Of a DNA stretch of 64,000 bases, positions 38,265 through 46,126 are shown in pieces. Origin of the DNA: Leifsonia soli (GTDB taxonomy: Bacteria > Actinomycetota > Actinomycetes > Actinomycetales > Microbacteriaceae); contig NZ_JACCBJ010000001.1 in NCBI RefSeq assembly GCF_013408745.1, positions 868,001 through 932,000 of the forward strand, given 5' to 3'. Both the position numbers and the translations under genes were made by a program. Position 1 is the first letter of the stretch; each line of letters begins with the position of its first letter. The notes beneath the pieces are model-generated. The model was given only the letters and a program-made list of their open reading frames with translations, searched no databases and had not been told where the DNA came from.

Positions 38265-39581
38265 ATGACCGATCTGCCGCGACGGCATCAGCGCGCCCGG
38301 GGGCCGGAGGGCGTCCGCCACGGTCGGCTGCCGCGACGGCGAGCGGGGATCGCCGTCCTCAAGGTCCTCGCGGGTGCGCTGGTGGTCGCCGTCGTCAGCA
38401 TCGGCTCCGTCGCGGCATACGCGGTGTGGGATGTGACGCGCTCGATCAAGACCGGCGTCCACCTCCAGGCGCTCCCCGGGCAGACGCCGATCCCGCAGGA
38501 CATCCCGAACGTCGGGGCGCTTCCCGGCGGCGTCAACCTGCTGCTCGCGGGCACCGACAGCCGGAGCGATCTGGGCGGGATCTACAACAGCGCGGACGAG
38601 CAGGATGCCAGCAGCGGCGCCGGCAACAACGACGTCACGATGCTGTTGCACATCGCGCAGGACCACAAGAGCATGATGGTCGTCAGCTTCCCGCGCGACC
38701 TCATGGTGCGCATCCCGGACTGCCCCGGCCCGAACGGCGGGACGATCGACGGCAGCTCGTACGCCCAGTTCAACACGGCGCTGTCCCGCGGCGGCCTGAA
38801 CTGCGTGGTGGCGACGGTCTCGAAGATGACCGGGCTGAGCATCCCGTTCGCCGCGGTCATCAACTTCAACGGGGTCAGTGCGATGTCCGACGCCGTCGGC
38901 GGCGTGACGGTGTGCCTGGCGTCGCCCGTCACGGACAAGTACACGAACCCGCCCCTCGACCTGCCGGCCGGTCAGAACACGATCGTCGGGGATGTGGCGC
39001 TCTCCTTCCTCCGCAGCCGTCACGGCGTCGGCGACGGCAGCGACCTCGGCCGCATTTCCAACCAGCAGGTCTTCCTGTCGGCCCTGGCCCGCAAGGTCGT
39101 CGACGGCGGAGTGCTTTCGAACCCCGTGCAGCTGTATGCGCTGGCCAAGGCGGCGGTGAGCAACATCACGCCGTCCGACACGCTCACGAACCCGACGACC
39201 CTTGTGCAGATCGCGCTGGCGCTGAAGGACACAGGACTGCAGAACATGGTGTTCGTGCAGTACCCGGCCGTGACCGACCCGGACAACCCCAACCGTGTGG
39301 TGCCGCAGGTGTCGGCGGCGAACGCGCTCAACCAGGCCCTGGTGAACGACCAGCCGGTGAAGCTGACCGGCTCGACGGGACGCGCCGCCGAGGACCCGAC
39401 CGCGACGGCGTCGCCGGCGCCGGACGCGGGAGGGCAGCCGTCCCCGGCCACGCCGGGAACCCCCGCGGCTCCGGCGACGCCGGGAGCGACGGATCCTGCT
39501 GCGGGCGCAGCGGTCGAGCTGCCGTCCACCATCACCGGTCAGACCGCCGCCCAGCAGACCTGCACCAAGGGCAACGACTAG
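38265..39581 (+). CDS. LytR-CpsA-Psr (LCP) family cell-envelope glycopolymer ligase
   Basis: A 438-residue membrane-anchored enzyme that attaches polymers such as teichoic acids or arabinogalactan to peptidoglycan. A basic N-terminus and one membrane helix (about 29-52) precede the LCP domain: NLLLAGTDSRSDLGG, NNDVTMLLHI, VVSFPRDLMVRIP and LSFLRSRHG (the Asp and Arg residues bind pyrophosphate). A Pro/Ala-rich C-terminal stretch ends near Cys residues. ATG 38265 is chosen for GAGGG 7 nt before it; TAGGAT at about 38226 may be its -10. Confidence 0.92.
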   Translation: MTDLPRRHQRARGPEGVRHGRLPRRRAGIAVLKVLAGALVVAVVSIGSVAAYAVWDVTRSIKTGVHLQALPGQTPIPQDIPNVGALPGGVNLLLAGTDSRSDLGGIYNSADEQDASSGAGNNDVTMLLHIAQDHKSMMVVSFPRDLMVRIPDCPGPNGGTIDGSSYAQFNTALSRGGLNCVVATVSKMTGLSIPFAAVINFNGVSAMSDAVGGVTVCLASPVTDKYTNPPLDLPAGQNTIVGDVALSFLRSRHGVGDGSDLGRISNQQVFLSALARKVVDGGVLSNPVQLYALAKAAVSNITPSDTLTNPTTLVQIALALKDTGLQNMVFVQYPAVTDPDNPNRVVPQVSAANALNQALVNDQPVKLTGSTGRAAEDPTATASPAPDAGGQPSPATPGTPAAPATPGATDPAAGAAVELPSTITGQTAAQQTCTKGND

Positions 39582-39595
39582 CCGCGCCTTTTGAC

Positions 39596-39648
39596 GCGAA
39601 CGGAGGATGTGCGCCCCTCCGTCCGCCGCGCGCGGGCGTCCGCCCGCG
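39596..39648 (+). terminator. Hairpins after the LCP gene
   Basis: GCGAACGGAGG faces CCTCCGTCCGC (39596-39625), and CGCGGGCG-TC-CGCCCGCG follows (39631-39648). The first resembles the repeats at 20185-20235. Confidence 0.55.
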
Positions 39649-39684
39649 GTTGCCACGATCCCGGCGACGCCGTTGAATGAGTCC

Positions 39685-41082
39685 ATGACCAACGTGCGGA
39701 TCGAGCGGATGTCGTCGCTCCAGCTGAGAGTGCTCGTCATCGCGATCCTCGCGAGTTTCGTCGCCTTCCTCGACGGGGCCGTCATCAACGTCGCGCTCCC
39801 GGCGATCTCGCGGGAGCTCGGCGGCGGGCTGCCGCTGCAGCAGTGGGTCGTCGACGGCTATCTGGTGACGCTCGGCTCCCTCATCCTCATCGCAGGCTCC
39901 CTCTCCGACGTCTTCGGCCGGAAGCGCGTGCTCTACGCGGGCCTGATCGGCTTCGGCGTGACGTCGCTGATGTGCGCGTTCGCGCCGACCGGCGTGTTCC
40001 TGGTGATCGCCCGCGCGCTGCAGGGCGTCGCCGGCGCACTGCTCGTGCCCAGCTCGCTCGCGATCATCATCTCCCGCTTCGAGGGGGCGGCCCAGGCGAA
40101 GGCCATCGGCCGGTGGACGGCGTGGACCGGCGTCGCGATGATCGCCGGCCCCGTGGTCGGCGGCATCTTCGTCGACACGCTGTCGTGGCGGTGGGTGTTC
40201 GTCATCAACGTCATCCCGATCGCGATCACCCTGATCCTCATGATGACGCTGAAGGGCGAGGACAAAGGGATGGGCGGCCGGGTCGACTACGCCGGCGCGA
40301 TCCTCGGGTCTGTCGGCCTCGCGGGAACGGTGTTCGCGCTGATCGAGCAGGGGACGTACGGCTGGGGGAGTCCGCGGGTCTGTATCCCGCTGGTCGTCGG
40401 CATCCTCAGCCTGGTGGCGTTCTTCATCGTGGAGACGCGCGTGAAGCAGCCGATGCTCCCGCTCGGGCTGTTCAGCGTCCACAACTTCTGGGTCGGCAAT
40501 GTCTCGACGTTCTTCGTCTACGGGGCGCTCTCGTTCGGCCCGCTGATCGTCACGCTGTACCTGCAGCAGGTGGCCGGGTTCTCGGCGATCGCCGCCGGAT
40601 TCGTGTTCATCCCGTCCACGTTGTGCATGCTGCTGCTCTCGGGCCTGTTCGGCGGGCTCGCCGGCCGCTACGGGCCGCGGCTGTTCATGGCGATCGGTCC
40701 GATCATCGCGTCCGCCGGCTTCCTCTGGCTGCTGATGATGGGCACGGACGTCGACTACTGGACGACCCTGCTCCCCGCGGTCCTGCTGTTCGGCGTCGGC
40801 CTGTCGATCACCGTCGCACCTCTGACCAGCGCGATCCTGGGCGCCATCCACCCCGAGCAGGCGGGCATCGCATCGGCCGTCAACAACGCGGTGTCCCGCA
40901 TCGCAGGGCTGCTCGCGGTCGCCGCCGCGGGCATGATCATCGGCGGCACGCTCGACACCGAGGGACTCCACCGGGCGATGATCGCAGCGGCCGCGCTGCT
41001 GCTCGTCGGCGGCGTGGTGTCGGCCATCGGCATCCGCAACAAGGCGCCGGTCGCGGACAAGATTCAGACCGTCACGGACTGA
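39685..41082 (+). CDS. MFS transporter, DHA2 family (EmrB/QacA-like)
   Basis: A 465-residue, 14-helix type exporter. LDGAVINVALPAISRELGG is the DHA2 N-terminal signature, with GSLSDVFGRKRVLYAG in the first loop and ALQGVAGALLVPSSLAII after it. Probable proton-driven multidrug efflux. The start is uncertain: neither ATG 39685 nor ATG 39709 has a clear ribosome site. The 3' end overlaps the convergent UbiA gene by 19 bp. Confidence 0.85.
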   Translation: MTNVRIERMSSLQLRVLVIAILASFVAFLDGAVINVALPAISRELGGGLPLQQWVVDGYLVTLGSLILIAGSLSDVFGRKRVLYAGLIGFGVTSLMCAFAPTGVFLVIARALQGVAGALLVPSSLAIIISRFEGAAQAKAIGRWTAWTGVAMIAGPVVGGIFVDTLSWRWVFVINVIPIAITLILMMTLKGEDKGMGGRVDYAGAILGSVGLAGTVFALIEQGTYGWGSPRVCIPLVVGILSLVAFFIVETRVKQPMLPLGLFSVHNFWVGNVSTFFVYGALSFGPLIVTLYLQQVAGFSAIAAGFVFIPSTLCMLLLSGLFGGLAGRYGPRLFMAIGPIIASAGFLWLLMMGTDVDYWTTLLPAVLLFGVGLSITVAPLTSAILGAIHPEQAGIASAVNNAVSRIAGLLAVAAAGMIIGGTLDTEGLHRAMIAAAALLLVGGVVSAIGIRNKAPVADKIQTVTD

Positions 41083-41897
41083 CCGGACAGCGCCAGCATG
41101 GCGACGTCCACGATCGCGCACGTCATGATGAGCTGCATCAGCAGACGCGTCGGACTCCTCCGGAGCAGCAGCACGACGCCGGTGACGGACGCGGCGAGTC
41201 CGATGACCAGTCCCACGATCAGGAGCGGTCGCACCGGGAACCCCGGCCCGACGGTGATGAGCACGGTCGCGACGGCGAGGGCGGCGAAGGCGAGCAGTCC
41301 GCTGAGCCGTGCACCGAGTCGGTGCGGGAGGCCGCTGATGCCGGTGCGGGCGTCGTCCTCCAGGTCGGGCAGGACGTTGGTCACGTGCGCCGCGACCCCG
41401 AGCAGCGCGCCCGCTGCGAACACCCACCACTGCGGAAGCGCCGGCTGCTCCTGGCCCAGCGTGGCGATGGCGGGGAGCACGCCGAACGAGACGGCGAACG
41501 GGACGAACGAGGCCACCGTCGACTTGAGGCCCAGGTTGTAGGCCCAGCCGCCGGCGATGGCGACGACGTGGGCGACGAGCGCTCCAGGCCCGAGGGGGAT
41601 GGTCAGCAGGACGGCAGCGGCCAGGGCGACGAAGGCCGACACCCGGACGGTCGCGATCGACACGTCCCCGCGCGCGGCCGGCTTGTCGCTGCGCTCCACC
41701 GCGCGGTCGCGGGCCGCGTCCAGCCAGTCGTTGCTCCAGCCGATCGACAGCTGGCCGCAGAGGATGGCGAGGGCGAGGAGCAGGAGGCGTCCGGGCGGAT
41801 ACCCCAGCCCGACGCCGAGCAGTGTTGCGATCACGGTGACGACGACGGTCGGCCCCGGATGGCTGGCGAGCAGGAGGGAGATCACCTTCTTCGCCAT
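41064..41897 (-). CDS. UbiA-family prenyltransferase
   Basis: A 277-residue integral membrane enzyme that joins a prenyl diphosphate to an acceptor. The metal-binding motifs are NDWLDAARDR (56-65) and DLEDDARTG. About nine hydrophobic segments. The acceptor is not evident; menaquinone MenA is possible, but no men genes are near. TACGAT lies 6 nt before the ATG, so it is probably leaderless. Confidence 0.85.
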   Translation of the reverse strand: MAKKVISLLLASHPGPTVVVTVIATLLGVGLGYPPGRLLLLALAILCGQLSIGWSNDWLDAARDRAVERSDKPAARGDVSIATVRVSAFVALAAAVLLTIPLGPGALVAHVVAIAGGWAYNLGLKSTVASFVPFAVSFGVLPAIATLGQEQPALPQWWVFAAGALLGVAAHVTNVLPDLEDDARTGISGLPHRLGARLSGLLAFAALAVATVLITVGPGFPVRPLLIVGLVIGLAASVTGVVLLLRRSPTRLLMQLIMTCAIVDVAMLALSGQSVTV

Positions 41898-41903
41898 GCC
41901 GTC

Positions 41904-41909
41904 ATCGTA
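41904..41909 (-). promoter_or_regulatory. Leaderless -10 element of the UbiA gene
   Basis: Minus-strand TACGAT, 6 nt before the ATG at 41897. Confidence 0.6.
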
Positions 41910-41987
41910 TCCCGCAGCTCACGGACTCAAACGCGGGCGCCAGAAACGACAGCGCTGCGCGGCACGGCATGGCACGGCTGATAAGAG

Positions 41988-42008
41988 TAGAATGTTTGCA
42001 TGCAAACA
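41988..42008 (+). promoter_or_regulatory. Leaderless -10 and 16-bp palindrome over the antitoxin start codon
   Basis: TAGAAT (41988-41993) is 6 nt before the ATG. The perfect palindrome TGTTTGCATGCAAACA (41993-42008) is centred between the A and T of that ATG and overlaps the -10 by one base, so a bound repressor would block both polymerase and ribosome. Confidence 0.7.
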
Positions 42009-42677
42009 CAGCGGACGGACGAGCTGGCATACACGACGCCGCTCTACTCGCAGGCAGAAGCTGCCCGCATCATTCAGGCTCCGCCCACATCCTTCACCCG
42101 CTGGGCGCATGGGCAGCGATTCAAGCAACGCCAGCAAGGGCGATGGGGCGAGAGCGCGCCCCTTCTCACTGGCGTCCTTGCCGGTCGTGGTCTGACTGTC
42201 CCCTTCAATGCCCTTGCCGAGGGATACATAATCGAGGCATTCCGACGTGCCGGCCTCCCGATGGCCCGGATCCGCCCAGCGATCGAAGTACTCCGAGATG
42301 AGATTGGCATCGACAATGCCCTCTTGAGCCACCGCCTCATGACTGACGGTGCTGAGATTCTGATTCGCAACGGGGAGGGAGACCTCGTCGTGGTGCGCAA
42401 CCATCAAGGGGTCTTCAAAGAGGTCGTCAGTGAGTTCCTCAAGAGTATTCAGTACGAGAACGGGTACGTCAGTCTGATCCATCTGCCGACCTTTGAGGTG
42501 GTCGATGTCGTCGTCGACCCGAATCGCAATTCGGGCCACCCGACCATCGAACGGATCGGCGTGAGGGTCGAGGATGTGTTGAGTCGAGTGCGCGCAGGCG
42601 AAGCGCTTTCCGAGGTGGGAGAAGACTACGGGCTTGAACCTCGCGAGCTCCGCTCGCTGATCATTCAGGCTGCTTGA
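42000..42677 (+). CDS. DUF433-type antitoxin with N-terminal helix-turn-helix
   Basis: A 225-residue protein. The N-terminus (LYSQAEAARIIQAPPTSFTR) looks like a DNA-binding helix-turn-helix. The C-terminus (HPTIERIGVRVEDVLSRVRA, then LSEVGEDYGLEPRELRSLI) matches DUF433, usually an antitoxin next to a PIN-like toxin. Base composition is about 55-62% GC against about 70% nearby, suggesting transfer. It starts at a leaderless promoter with a palindrome over the start codon and is followed after 1 nt by the toxin gene. Confidence 0.8.
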   Translation: MQTQRTDELAYTTPLYSQAEAARIIQAPPTSFTRWAHGQRFKQRQQGRWGESAPLLTGVLAGRGLTVPFNALAEGYIIEAFRRAGLPMARIRPAIEVLRDEIGIDNALLSHRLMTDGAEILIRNGEGDLVVVRNHQGVFKEVVSEFLKSIQYENGYVSLIHLPTFEVVDVVVDPNRNSGHPTIERIGVRVEDVLSRVRAGEALSEVGEDYGLEPRELRSLIIQAA

Positions 42678-42678
42678 C

Positions 42679-43089
42679 GTGGCGGCCGGACGCTTTCTGC
42701 TCGACCGGTCGCTCGGTCAGCGGAAGCTGGTTACCCAGCTGCGAGGGTCGGGCTGGGATGTCGTGTCGTTGGCGGAACATTTCGGCGACGAGCGCTCGCA
42801 GAGAATGCTCGACCAGGAGTGGATCAGCGGGGGCGCCGAGGCCGGGTTCATCCTCCTGACAAAGGACCACATGATCGCATCTCGGCCCCTCGAGGCTATG
42901 TCGATCTACCTCAATGATGCTCGCGTGGTCGCGTTCGCACGCGGAGACCTCACTGCTGAGCAGATGGGTTCTATGTGTCTGCAGTTCGCGCCGCAGATTC
43001 ACCGCCTCGCAACGGTCCATCCGCCATTTGTCTTCTCGCTTTCTATGCACGGCCTGCGCCGAAAGCGTCTGAACTGGCAACCCAATTGA
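42679..43089 (+). CDS. PIN-like (DUF5615-type) toxin
   Basis: A 136-residue protein, GTG start 1 nt after the antitoxin stop. FLLDRSLGQRKLVTQLRGSG, GWDVVSLAEHFGDER and FILLTKDHMIA follow the PIN-like pattern with acidic residues at the expected positions (Asp9 near the N-terminus, the Asp of TKDH), suggesting RNase activity restrained by the preceding protein. It shares the lower GC content. Target RNA is unknown. Confidence 0.72.
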   Translation: MAAGRFLLDRSLGQRKLVTQLRGSGWDVVSLAEHFGDERSQRMLDQEWISGGAEAGFILLTKDHMIASRPLEAMSIYLNDARVVAFARGDLTAEQMGSMCLQFAPQIHRLATVHPPFVFSLSMHGLRRKRLNWQPN

Positions 43090-43104
43090 CGTGACCGGGA
43101 TTCC

Positions 43105-43119
43105 TGCAAACTACTTGCG
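43105..43119 (+). promoter_or_regulatory. LacI-type operator upstream of the lacI-family gene
   Basis: TGCAA-N5-TTGCG (43105-43119). The same layout, CGCAA-N5-TTGCG, occurs upstream of the glucosidase at 44188-44202. A further TTGCG lies just before the -10. Confidence 0.6.
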
Positions 43120-43139
43120 TTGATCTGCAAGCTTTTGCG

Positions 43140-43145
43140 TACACT
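43140..43145 (+). promoter_or_regulatory. Leaderless -10 element of the LacI-family gene
   Basis: TACACT, 6 nt before the ATG at 43152. Confidence 0.6.
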
Positions 43146-43151
43146 GTCGTC

Positions 43152-44165
43152 ATGTCGAAACGACTCGCCGAAGTGGCGCGCAAGGTCGGTGTCAGCGAGG
43201 CTACCGTCAGCCGCGTCCTCAACGACAAGCCCGGAGTGTCGGATGCCACCCGCCAGGCGGTGCTGACCGCTCTGGATGTGCTGGGCTACGAGCGCCCGAC
43301 CAAGCTGCGGGGCGAGCGCGCCCGGCTCGTGGGCCTCGTGCTTCCCGAACTGCAGAACCCGATCTTCCCCGCCTTCGCCGAGATCATCGGAGGGGCGCTG
43401 GCGCAGAACGGCTACACGCCGGTGCTCTGCACCCAGACGGCCGGCGGGATCTCGGAGGCGGACTACGTGGAGCTCCTGCTGCAGCAGCAGGTCTCCGGCG
43501 TCGTCTTCGTCGGCGGCGCTTATGCCCAGCAGGATGCGGACCACACCCACTACGGCCGGCTGACCGACCTGCATCTGCCGACCGTGCTCGTCAACGCGCC
43601 GGTCGACTCGCTGCGGTTCGCGACGGTGTCGTGCGACGACACGGTGGCGACGACGCAGGCGCTGACGCACCTGCGATCCCTGGGGCACGAGCGGATCGGT
43701 CTGCTGCTCGGCCCGCGCGACCACATCCCCTCGCGGCGCAAGCTCGCGGCGGCCCGCCGGATCGCGGCCGAGGCGGGTGAGGAGCTGGACGAGTCGCTCG
43801 TGGTCCACTCGCTGTACTCGCTGGAGGCGGGTCAGGCGGCGGCGACGCGGCTGCTCGCCGCGGGCGTGACGGCGATCGTGTGCGCGAGCGATCCCATGGC
43901 CCTCGGCGCGATCCGGGCCGTCCGGCGTGCGGGGCTGTCGGTGCCGAGGGACGTGTCGGTGGTCGGCTACGACGACTCCGCGCTGATGAACTGCACCGAG
44001 CCGCCGCTGACCACGATCCGCCAGCCGATCGAGCCGATGGGACGAACCGTGATCGAGCTCCTGCTCCGCCAGATCTCGAGCGATTCGGCCATCCGGGACG
44101 AGCTGTTCTTCGAGCCGGAGCTGGTGGTGCGGGGGTCCACGGGGCCCGCTCCGCACGCCCCCTGA
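43152..44165 (+). CDS. LacI-family transcriptional regulator
   Basis: A 337-residue repressor. The N-terminal helix-turn-helix is LAEVARKVGVSEATVSRVLN with hinge helix, and the rest is a periplasmic-binding-protein-like sugar sensor. It precedes a glucosidase and a sugar ABC transporter and probably controls them: a matching operator half-site pair lies before both this gene and the glucosidase. Leaderless start. Confidence 0.93.
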   Translation: MSKRLAEVARKVGVSEATVSRVLNDKPGVSDATRQAVLTALDVLGYERPTKLRGERARLVGLVLPELQNPIFPAFAEIIGGALAQNGYTPVLCTQTAGGISEADYVELLLQQQVSGVVFVGGAYAQQDADHTHYGRLTDLHLPTVLVNAPVDSLRFATVSCDDTVATTQALTHLRSLGHERIGLLLGPRDHIPSRRKLAAARRIAAEAGEELDESLVVHSLYSLEAGQAAATRLLAAGVTAIVCASDPMALGAIRAVRRAGLSVPRDVSVVGYDDSALMNCTEPPLTTIRQPIEPMGRTVIELLLRQISSDSAIRDELFFEPELVVRGSTGPAPHAP

Positions 44166-44187
44166 CCCGCAAGCGCACGCAAAAGTG

Positions 44188-44202
44188 CGCAAACCAATTG
44201 CG
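44188..44202 (+). promoter_or_regulatory. LacI-type operator upstream of the glucosidase
   Basis: CGCAA-N5-TTGCG, with additional CGCAA (44178-44182) and TTGCG (44216-44220) nearby. Confidence 0.65.
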
Positions 44203-44305
44203 TATTGTTGAGTTCTTGCGTCATTCTGTCGCACTAGCTACATTTCGGTGAACGACGACGGCGCCGCGGTGTCCGTCGCGACGACAGACGACCGAAGGAC
44301 TCAGC

Positions 44306-46081
44306 GTGGACCTCACCGTGATGGACGGCGGCACCGCCGCACCCGGCGCCCCGGCCGCCGCCCGGGTCTCCGCCTCTCCCGAGCCGGCGACCTCCGGTGC
44401 GACGTCCGCCACCGGAGCGACGCCTCCGTCCGACGACCCGCAGTGGTGGCGCAGCGCGGTCATCTACCAGATCTACCCCCGCAGCTTCGCCGACGGGAAC
44501 GGCGACGGCGTCGGCGACCTCGCCGGCGTGCGCGAGCACCTGCCGTATCTCGCCGACCTCGGCGTCGACGCGCTGTGGTTCACGCCCTGGTACGACTCGC
44601 CGCTGGCGGACGGCGGGTACGACGTGGCGGACTACCGCCGCATCCACCCGGCCTTCGGCGATCTGGCGGAGGCGGAGGCGCTGATCGCCGACGCGCTCGC
44701 CCTGGGCATCCGCACCATCGTCGACGTCGTGCCCAACCACGTGTCCGACCGGCATCGCTGGTTCCAGGAGGCCCTGGCGGCAGGGCCCGGATCGCCGGAG
44801 CGCGAGCGCTTCTGGTTCCGGCCCGGCCGCGGCGACGACGGCTCGCAGCTCCCGACGTCCTGGCCGTCCAACTTCTCGGGCGACACCTGGACGCGCACGA
44901 TCAACCCCGACGGGACGCCCGGCGAGTGGTACCTGCACCTGTTCAGCCCGCAGCAGCCGGACCTCAACTGGGACCACCCCGACGTGCGGAGGGAGCACGA
45001 GGACATCCTGCAGTTCTGGTTCGACCGTGGCGTCGCCGGCGTGCGCATCGACTCGGCCGCGCTGCTGGTGAAGGACCCGGCCCTGCCCGAACTGCCCGAG
45101 CATCCGGGCGCGGGGGAGCACCCCACCCAGGACCGCGATGAGCTCCACGAGATCTACCGCGGCTGGCGCGCCCTCGCGGACGGCTATCCCGGGACGCGCG
45201 TGCTGGTGGGCGAGCTCTGGCTGCCCGACATCGACCGGTTCGCGCTCTACCTGCGGCCGGACGAGCTGCACACCGCCTTCAACTTCGACTTCCTGGCGCG
45301 ACCGTGGGATGCCGCCGAGCTGCGCGCCTCGATCGACGAGACGCTCGCGGCGCACGCCCCCGTCGGCGCCCCGAGCACCTGGGTGCTCTCGAACCACGAC
45401 GTCACCCGTGCCGTGACGCGATACGGCCGCGAGGACTCGTCGTTCGCCTTCGCCACGAAGCGCAAGGGCACCCCGACCGACCTCGCCCTCGGGACGCGCC
45501 GCGCCCGCGCCGCAGCGCTCCTCACCGCGGCGCTGCCGGGCTCGCTGTACATCTACCAGGGCGACGAGCTGGGACTGCCGGAGGTCGAGGACCTCCCCGA
45601 CGAGCTCCGCGAGGATCCGATGCACGAACGCTCCGGCGGCGTCGACCCGGGCCGGGACGGCTGCCGCGTGCCCCTGCCGTGGCGCGGAACGCGGCCGCCG
45701 TTCGGTTTCAGTCCCGACGGCGCCTCGGCCGAGCCGTGGCTTCCGCAGCCGGCCGGCTGGGCGGGCCTCACCGTGCAGGCGCAGCAGAGCGACCCGGCGT
45801 CGATGCTCTGGCTCTACCGGCAGGCGCTCCGGATCCGCCGCGCGGAGCCCGGACTCGGCGACAGGCCGCTGACCTGGCTCGACGCGGCCGACGGCGTCCT
45901 GGCGTTCGCCCGCGGCTCGGCGTTCGTGAACGTCACCAACCTCTCCGCTGCTCCGGTCGACCTTCCGGAGCACCAGGCGATCCTGCTCAGCAGCCGTCCG
46001 CTCGTCGACGGCAAGCTGCCACCCGACTCGACGGCCTGGCTGCGGACGCAGCACCGGCCGGCGGGGCACCTCACCACCTGA
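44306..46081 (+). CDS. GH13 alpha-glucosidase
   Basis: A 591-residue cytoplasmic glycoside hydrolase that releases glucose from alpha-linked oligosaccharides. WWRSAVIYQIYPRSFADGNG begins the barrel; the nucleophile is Asp249 (GVRIDSA), the acid/base is Glu303 (VGELWL) and the third acid is Asp365 (SNHD). A disordered N-terminus of about 45 residues precedes it. GTG start with GAAGGA 6 nt before it. With the ABC genes that follow, it probably hydrolyses the imported maltose-, isomaltose- or trehalose-type sugar; the exact linkage is uncertain. Confidence 0.9.
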   Translation: MDLTVMDGGTAAPGAPAAARVSASPEPATSGATSATGATPPSDDPQWWRSAVIYQIYPRSFADGNGDGVGDLAGVREHLPYLADLGVDALWFTPWYDSPLADGGYDVADYRRIHPAFGDLAEAEALIADALALGIRTIVDVVPNHVSDRHRWFQEALAAGPGSPERERFWFRPGRGDDGSQLPTSWPSNFSGDTWTRTINPDGTPGEWYLHLFSPQQPDLNWDHPDVRREHEDILQFWFDRGVAGVRIDSAALLVKDPALPELPEHPGAGEHPTQDRDELHEIYRGWRALADGYPGTRVLVGELWLPDIDRFALYLRPDELHTAFNFDFLARPWDAAELRASIDETLAAHAPVGAPSTWVLSNHDVTRAVTRYGREDSSFAFATKRKGTPTDLALGTRRARAAALLTAALPGSLYIYQGDELGLPEVEDLPDELREDPMHERSGGVDPGRDGCRVPLPWRGTRPPFGFSPDGASAEPWLPQPAGWAGLTVQAQQSDPASMLWLYRQALRIRRAEPGLGDRPLTWLDAADGVLAFARGSAFVNVTNLSAAPVDLPEHQAILLSSRPLVDGKLPPDSTAWLRTQHRPAGHLTT

Positions 46082-46126
46082 ACGCACCATCCACGCACTG
46101 CACCATCACTCGAAAGGGTCCAGACA

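Noticed and set aside
41930..43100. Prophage or integrated element around the toxin-antitoxin pair
   Set aside because: Lower GC only; no integrase, transposase, att-like duplication or tRNA at the edges.
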